The translations under genes were made by a program, and so were the position numbers. A DNA stretch of 64,000 nucleotides from Metallyticus violacea (lineage: Eukaryota; Arthropoda; Insecta; Mantodea; Metallyticidae). The DNA is taken from positions 162,132,001 to 162,196,000 of the forward strand of contig CM060833.1 of the NCBI GenBank assembly GCA_030762175.1, written 5' to 3'. The number at the start of each line of letters is the position of its first letter. The stretch's first letter is position 1. Under the pieces are notes generated by a model. That model did no database searches. It saw only the letters and a program-made list of their open reading frames with translations, and was not told the origin of the DNA. Of this stretch, positions 57,453 through 64,000 are shown one piece after another.

Positions 57453-59254
57453 ATGTCGGTGCGCAACTCATCATTGTCTTCTACAGAATTTTGTAAATTA
57501 AAAGTAATTGGTTCTAATATTTTGAAATCATCTTCTTGCTGTTTTAGACAGGACTCTCTGGCTATCTGTACTGCTTTTGTTAAAAATCATTTCCATTTCT
57601 TTCAGTTTAAAAGTGTTATTCATATTTGCAGCCTCATACTTTATCTGAGACAGAATTTATTCTGGATTGTAATGACAATTATAAGGAGGTATGTGCTTTT
57701 ATCTCATGGCTCATTTCATTGGAAGATCCCCTCACATGAATTAGTTTCGGTGGAGTAGTACGCTGTTATCAGTTATCAGTTTCGGTAGCCAATATACCTA
57801 CCACCTCTGTCCCAAAATATAGTCGCATTCCCTCAACGGATTTGTTCGCTTTTGAAGCTAAAGTTAAGAAGCAGTACGCACAGAGCAAGCGGTCACAGAT
57901 CACATGAAACGTGCTTCTAAGTGTAGGAGTTCTTATCTGTTTGGGTGTTTATTTCAAAACATGCGCAGCGACTATTTCATGAAATGAAGTTTGTTGACAT
58001 AAATCGGAATATGTTACTGTGTAGTCCATGTGACCAGAGGAGTGTATTCAAAATGGGAGCAATGAAGAATATTGAAGATGATAGCGTCGGGCCATTTCTG
58101 ATCAATTGCTTCGTGTCAGTAAAACTGGCATCTTGCAAAGAGAGAAGTGTTATACAAAACAACACCAACAGTAGATGAACTTGTTACCATCATCGCGAAG
58201 ATCTGCATTGACGAGTGCCCTCCTGGCCTTGCTATTGGAAGAAATGCTACAAACTTCAACACATGGGAATGCAGAGTTTACAAAGACAGGGGCGTCTGTC
58301 TTTGATTCTTCATTGGAATCCACGCATTGTTATCTTCGTCAGCGTAATGTTGAGTGAGTAGTCCTAGGAGAGTACCGCTAACACATCTGCTCGTATTTCA
58401 TGAATACTCTCTGTAAATAAATATCGCGTTCATTCTTTGTAAATAATACCTCTCTAAAGAAACGCTAAGCTTATTCTCGGACATATGTAGCATATTTTTA
58501 GTTGTAACCATTCAGTAATTTGATATTTTCTACTTGATGGGTTATATTTTTTTTCCCAAATACTTTCTAATTTGTTCTAAACTAATTCTTAAATGTAGCA
58601 ACTATCATTTTCTCATGGTAACAGGATGTCTTTATACCTAAATCCACCTGCTCTTTGCTATGGGGCCTGCTCTCGCGGTCTGCACATGACAAACAATAGG
58701 GCTGTTACTTCGTCCCACAGGTACCTAAGTTCCTCTTTTTAGTGCAATAGCCAGACTGACTTTAATAGCCCAAGTCGTGCGTCCATCGCTCGTCTTTTTG
58801 CACATGAAACCGAAATTTCAAAAAATTTAAAAGTGAACAAACTGGAGCCTGTGATTTTTCTTTTTCCCCCTTTTCTTTGTTTCTTTGTTTGTTTCTTTCT
58901 TTCTTTAAATAGGAGTAACGTTTGTATTGTTGGAAATTTGCCTCAGTCGCGGAAGTCAAAAACAATTCTTTACACAACATCCTTTTAAAAGTAACAAAGT
59001 TTGTAAATCTCTTTGAAGGTCCGGCATGCTTCCTTGGCAACAGAAAAACTGGAGCACTGCTAGAATCTTGATTTCTTGTCCTTACAGCAGATGCGTGACA
59101 CATTAGCCTTGATATGTCACACGCTTTTGCAGTTCCGCACATTTTGAAGTAAAATTTTTCCTCTCTCTTAGTCTATAGAACAAAATTAATTTTTCTCTCT
59201 CTTAGAGCACTTATTGTAAAAGTTATGAAACCTAAAACAACAACAACAACAATG

Positions 59255-59330
<76 letters not shown>

Positions 59331-61347
59331 CAACAACAACAACAACAATAATTTGAACATGGCCCTGTAACTTTTCCCCCATACCATTGGCACTGGCTTT
59401 ACGGCTTGTACCAGTTTTATTTAAGGAATATTATATGCCTACTGAAACACTTGCATTAGAACCCGTACATTGATTGGCTATGAAAGCTGACTACTGAATT
59501 AAGGAGACAGAGGCTCCCAACTACTACTTTATTCTTTTAAGCTCAATCAGCGCCAGCGGCTATATCAATAGGAGATAGTTTGCGGCAGATAACAGCCGAT
59601 GATGAACACCAAAACAATAAGGTTTTGTATTGCTTTGTATGGGGATTCGCAAAAACCATTTATTGTGATGCTAATGCAAGGGAACTTTGAAACTATTGCA
59701 AAATTAAATTTATTAAAGGCGAAATATGAAGTTTCGACGTACTATTCAGAAATGTGTTATTTGCCTAGTAGATTATCTAAGTGAAATTAGAACATTTTGA
59801 GGAACCGTACAGTGATTGTGATTGTTTTCTCTAAGATGCATTACATGTGCGGGAATACAGCTTGGCAACAATGCACAAGTCTGCTTGGGCGATATAAGCA
59901 TACCTCAAGGATCAAATCGCTTCCCATTTTGGATAGCACTGTAGTTAACTAACCCAGCGAGTCAGGCAGCAATGTACGGAAGAGGGAAATCGTGCTGGGT
60001 AATTAAAGTTTATCACGGTTACGTCACTATTACGTATATCTCGCTCACCTGATCTGAGCTACTTTGTTAACCGAGTCAAGGCCACCATGAACATTTTAAT
60101 TTGAAAATTGTATGCGTTTCATTCGTGGTGACAAGGAAAGGAATACAAGTTATTAGCAGCATGTTTCTATATATGGAAGATGAGCAATACATTCAGCATA
60201 TCGTTTTAGTGATTATGCCCGCTTTAAGTTTACATTGATAGTATATACTCGCACACCATAAGTAGTGTAAATTGCTTCACAGAGTGTTATAAAATTTGTA
60301 AACTAGTGTCTCCTGATCGTAGGTAGGTAAAGCATAATAAAGAAAATATGGAGAATCTCTTTACCTGGAGAAGAGTCTAACTTCCTATATATTTGTGTTA
60401 TATGTGTTTTGGCAAGTGTTAACTGGCGTGTGCATTAATACCTTGCAAACGAACATTTAAGGTCATAGAAATATACCATCACAATAAAAAGAATGAATTT
60501 GCGAATATTTTGTTTAAATGCTAGTAAATTTTATAGAACTTTCTCTTCGTTCCCCATTGCTGCGTAGATGCGTCAATTAACCTCTAGAGAATAAGATTAA
60601 AATCCTATTTTATTGAAATATTTATCTTGACACTTATTTTCATATGTTTTACATTAGAAGAAAGCAATCAGCTGGTCTCCAAGCGTAGTCTTCTATCTGT
60701 GCTATGTCCTGAGTTCGATTTCCGGCTGAACACAATGTTTATATGTATATAAAGTCATGTCTAGGGTCTGGTGTATGAATAGGAAGCGTACTTCTGTGTG
60801 AGTGTCGGTTATTAAATAACCAGTTAATTGATTTTCAGAACTGCCATTGGGAGATACCTGATCATATTATACAGCCATATATGGCTAACACATCTGAAAA
60901 ACAAGCACATTACATACTACCCATAAATGCCGCGAAATTAACTTAGAAAAAAATCAACAGCTCAGCCTAGACAATGACGCACTTTGAGAAAACAATACAA
61001 AGTCACAGTTGCATCAAAGTTGGCAATTCGTGCTGACATTTTACACATGGCTCGCATGAAAATAATATTCTATATTTTGCTTTCATTTTCAAACTCTGAT
61101 GAAAACAATGTGCAAAAATAAATAATACAAAAAATAAAAATATGGCTAGAATAGATTCTTATATAACGCTCACCCTAGCTAAAGCTTTCGAAAATTTTCA
61201 GTTCATTTCACATATGAGCTCAACACAGTATTTAACATACTTCTGAGAAAGTACACTGTTTATTATCTTAAATGTCGTGAAATGTTGCGTTTCACTTTCC
61301 TTAAGCAGTGAAAAATCATAATTCATACGATATCCATGTAAGTCATT
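57453..61347. other. Unassigned sequence right of the GC-rich retroposon
   Basis: Contains the (AAT)n tract. A minus-strand ORF at 59142-58915 (MCGTAKACDISRLMCHASAV...) runs into a TTTC-rich tract. 57950-58350 has coding-like short frames without known motifs. No gene can be supported. Confidence 0.45.
59232..59352. repeat. (AAT)n microsatellite flanked by (AAC)n
   Basis: About 90 bp of uninterrupted AAT-type repeats with AAC repeats on both sides, suggesting outward T-to-C or inward C-to-T spread. Confidence 0.95.
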
Positions 61348-61660
61348 TCCTTCGGAGTGGTCTGGGGGTACCGCTCTTCTCTTGACCCCAAGATTCGTGG
61401 GTTCAAAACATAAGATTTTTCAGGGCATAAGTCCTCCGTCGTGTTGGTACTTTAAGTCGTGGATCTCCTGTCGTAGATTTATGGTAAGTTAAAGAACTCC
61501 ATATCTCCATATGGACAAAATTATTGGCCATTTCGTGCACAAGGAATGCCTTAGTTCTCTGCTAGATGGCTTTGGAGGCGATGGGCTTACCACTGTTCCT
61601 CTGCTTTCCTTGGTAACTGAAACCTGCCTTATGTACAGGTAGTAGTAATATGCTGCGACA
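61348..61660 (+). mobile_element. SINE-D, possible fourth SINE family or highly diverged SINE-A
   Basis: Head TCGGAGTGGTCTGGGGGTAC, B box-like GTGGGTTCAAAAC, then TTTTTCAGGGCATAAGTCC and GTCGTAGATTTATGGTAAG, which recall the SINE-A middle. The 3-prime half (CTGCTAGATGGCTTTGGAGG...) is unrelated. It could be a SINE with a different LINE-derived tail. Confidence 0.5.
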
Positions 61661-61807
61661 ATAACAAGGAGACATGGACATTAATGCGGATCCAGTAGAT
61701 CTTTTTTCTAATCATTTCCTTTATCCCTCTGCCGTAAAGTTTCACTCCAACAGTGCTTTGTTATCAGCTGCTAAGAGAGCACAGCAAAAAAAGCCACACA
61801 TATGCTC

Positions 61808-61838
61808 CGTTCTTCTTCTTCTTCTTCTTCTTCTTCTT
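61808..61838. repeat. (TTC)n microsatellite
   Basis: Ten TTC units. Confidence 0.9.
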
Positions 61839-62335
61839 CAATTTATGAATTTAATCTGAATATCAAGTAGACCAAGGAGTACTAAAGAGAAAAATAGAGG
61901 ATTATCCAATAATAAAGGTTTTTTTTTTCAATTCTCACAATTTTGATTTTGTTATTTAAGTGTAGATTATGTTACGCCATGAAGTTGGAACAGTCGTGTT
62001 TAGCAGCACAATGAGAGTTCATGCGTGGATTTTTGCGATCGCAATAAACGCAATATTTAGTACAAAATGTAATATGAAGGTTTTTCTGAGAAATAAGAGA
62101 AAAATCGCATTTTTAAAAATATTACTGACCTAATTAGAGGGATTTCTTTTTTAACTAGTGTGAACACCTGTTCATATATTTCAGCCTTGCCAACTTTATG
62201 AGTATCAGAAGAATATATTGCTTTCATCCCAACTATAGAGAGTCGTTTTCTCCATTAATCACTGAATGTCATTGCGCATTGTCAAGCTAATGAGTCACAA
62301 CAATTGCAGGCCATATTAACGATTTCTATCTCCTC

Positions 62336-63172
62336 TTAGTTGCCTGGGCTGTAGGGTGGATGGTTGATCACCCTAAAGCCACATTTCTTCACAGCTTCCT
62401 TTGAAACAAGAGCTGTGTCGTGAAGAAGGCGCACACCACCACTCAGCTTTCCTCGCCTTTTCTCTTTGATGGAAGCACGTAGTCTGTGCAGTAGGCCAGC
62501 ATAGTACTCCCCATTTACTGTGGTGTTCCGCTCCTTGAAGTCAATGAAGAGTATTCCTTCACGGTCCCAAAAGATTGTGGTTATGATCTTCTCGGTTGAC
62601 TGAGTGACCTTGGTCTTTAGAGGCGGTACTTCGCCAGGTTTACGCCACTCCATTGATTCTCTTTTGTACAAGGGATCATAGTAGAGGATCATAGTTTCAT
62701 CTGCTGTAACAATAGTTTGCAGAACTTCTCTCTCGTTGCCACGGCAGAGCTCCAAAAATGCCTGACAACAGATGACTTGTTGCTGCTTTTGGACTGAGGA
62801 AAGAAGTTTAGGCACCCATCTTGCACTAACCTTATTCATGTTTAAATGTTCATGAATAATTCGAAGGACTGTTGTTTTAGAAAGGCCCAACCTTCCTGCT
62901 ACTTCTGTAACTTTGAGCCGCCGGTCTTCCATAATTTCTCTTTCCACAAGAGCGATGTTTTCAGGGGTGAGCACCTCCAAGGGCTGACCTGCACGCTCTT
63001 CGTCTTCAATGCTTTCTCGACCCATTCGAAAAAGTATGGCCCATTCTTTTACGGTAGAATATGAGGGGGATGTTTCTCCATTTACACCGTCCAATCGCTG
63101 TTTAATTTCATTTGGAGTAAGTTGTTCTTTTGTGAAGAACTTAATAACAGGTCGATACTCCATTTTGAACAT
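62336..63172 (-). pseudogene. Mariner transposase, long ORF lacking the last catalytic Asp
   Basis: 278 codons open from MFKMEYRPVIKFF. Visible parts: paired helix-turn-helix region (about 1-115, with SYSTVKEWAILFRMGRESIE DEERAGQP), WVPKLL, VTADET (first Asp, near 157), ESMEWRKPGE, FWDREGILFIDF and LLHDTA (second Asp). It stops at HPPYSPGN, just before the third Asp of PSDYHLF. Full-length mariners are about 340-350 residues. No clear terminal repeats seen. Youngest-looking mariner here, but inactive as read. Confidence 0.9.
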
Positions 63173-64000
63173 GTCACAATCTTCTACATATAGCCTTCTT
63201 TATGCAACTATATCTGAACAAATGAACAAAGCGGAGCGGAAGTTACAGATGCAATTATTTACCTAACAGATAAGGTATGACACCAGATAAGGCTTTTGTG
63301 AAGGCGATAACCCTTATCGGCGAGGCCGGATACTTATGGACGTACCCTCGTGCGTATCATATAAAAAGGTAGAACACACGTGAGCGAAGAAATCTTTGAT
63401 TTAAAACCCACAGAGCAACAACAAGATTACAAATAAACCAAGGAAAGTTAGCATGGGGGGGGGGGAAGTTGGTAGAAAAAACTGAAAAGATATTTTTGCA
63501 AGCCAAGCGTTTCTCTGAATTAACTGAATCATCCAGATGGAGTATTTAAACAAGTTTTTAAAACTCTTATTTCACAATTAATTTATATATAGCTTGCGAT
63601 ATTCCTTGAACTGATTACATGCCTGATATATTTGAATGGCAATGTTGTGAGTTTCTTGTTTCTCTCTAGCACTGATAGTTTCGACTAGAGGATGTTCCTG
63701 TTTAACCTGTCGAGAAGTCGACCTACCTCGAGGATGCGTTGGCAAAGTCGCTCACGCTTCTTCCTCTTCTGAAGCCAAATTATTTTCTCGGTTTACAAAG
63801 TTAATGTTCTCGATATTCATCATGAATTTAGAGTTTGTTTATTAGGTGTATGTGTTATGCCCTTTTAAATTAATTCCATTTTCTCCAAAAAATTTGGCAA
63901 AATGCAAAGTTTTTACTTCCACCATGCACCCACAAAAAACAAAGAAATAAAATAAGGGTAATATAGACCTGTTCTTCAAAATACAACATAAAAGACCGCT
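63173..64000. other. Right end of window
   Basis: Holds the promoter-like cluster near 63.3 kb and a 9-11 G run at 63456. No exon recognised downstream to 64000. Confidence 0.4.
63265..63385 (+). promoter_or_regulatory. Promoter-like cluster: GATA sites, TATA box, E-box
   Basis: AGATAA at 63269 and 63285, CGATAA at 63305 and TTATCG at 63314 form a GATA-factor site cluster. TATAAAA at 63360 follows 45 bp downstream and CACGTG at 63377. The spacing suits an insect TATA promoter reading right with a start near 63390. No ORF is confirmed downstream before the window ends. Confidence 0.35.

Noticed and set aside
59173..59382. Poly-Ile ORF
   Set aside because: Reading of the (AAT)n microsatellite; no gene.
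60670..60730. Possible further tRNA-like SINE head (GAGTTCGATTTC)
   Set aside because: Only a B box-like sequence; no A box at the right distance and no family body.
1..64000. CRISPR array, bacterial operon or phage
   Set aside because: No regularly spaced repeats, no bacterial gene organisation; all coding signals are eukaryotic and spliced or transposon-derived.

Overview
This is eukaryotic nuclear DNA. It is AT-rich, with one spliced gene, long introns, several tRNA-derived SINE families, LINE and Penelope-like retroelement remnants, and many decayed mariner and hAT transposons. The mix of mariner, Penelope and SINE elements, and the gene itself, point to an arthropod, most likely an insect with a large genome. 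I cannot name the species.

Main gene: an ephexin-family Rho guanine-nucleotide exchange factor (Drosophila Exn; vertebrate NGEF/ARHGEF relatives) lies on the minus strand from 41823 leftward. I assembled twelve coding exons by hand. Every junction uses GT/AG sites and every phase agrees, giving a continuous 666-residue N-terminal part. In order it has an acidic tyrosine-containing segment, a Lys/Arg-rich helix, proline-rich SH3-binding-like stretches, two related W-Y-A-E modules on consecutive exons, the family LYQ-x-Y autoinhibitory helix, and the first half of the catalytic DH domain. The rest of DH and any PH and SH3 domains lie beyond the left edge. A further minus-strand exon at 51623-51726 can be spliced in frame to a candidate acceptor just upstream of the ATG, so the gene may have a longer N-terminal isoform starting further right.

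Layout: 1-41.7 kb is the gene body. Its introns are full of old, CpG-poor transposon remnants: two opposed LINE 3-prime ends, an RNase H-tailed LINE and a jockey-like LINE, three Penelope-like GIY-YIG remnants, four small Penelope-derived elements with target-site duplications (three of them fold-back), hAT, mariner and DDE transposase remnants, and two SINE families. 41.8-64 kb is intergenic sequence or a large 5-prime intron. It has visibly more CpG, CpG-rich SINE copies, further mariner and hAT remnants, a 550-bp GC-rich retroposon with a 13-bp target-site duplication, a nearly full mariner ORF at 62.3-63.2 kb, and a TATA/GATA promoter-like cluster near 63.3 kb.

The clearest large-scale signal is the roughly fivefold change in CpG density near the 5-prime end of the gene. 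It is what germline gene-body methylation would produce. The most unusual elements are the short fold-back Penelope-type insertions; one lies 14 nt inside the splice donor of a DH-domain exon.
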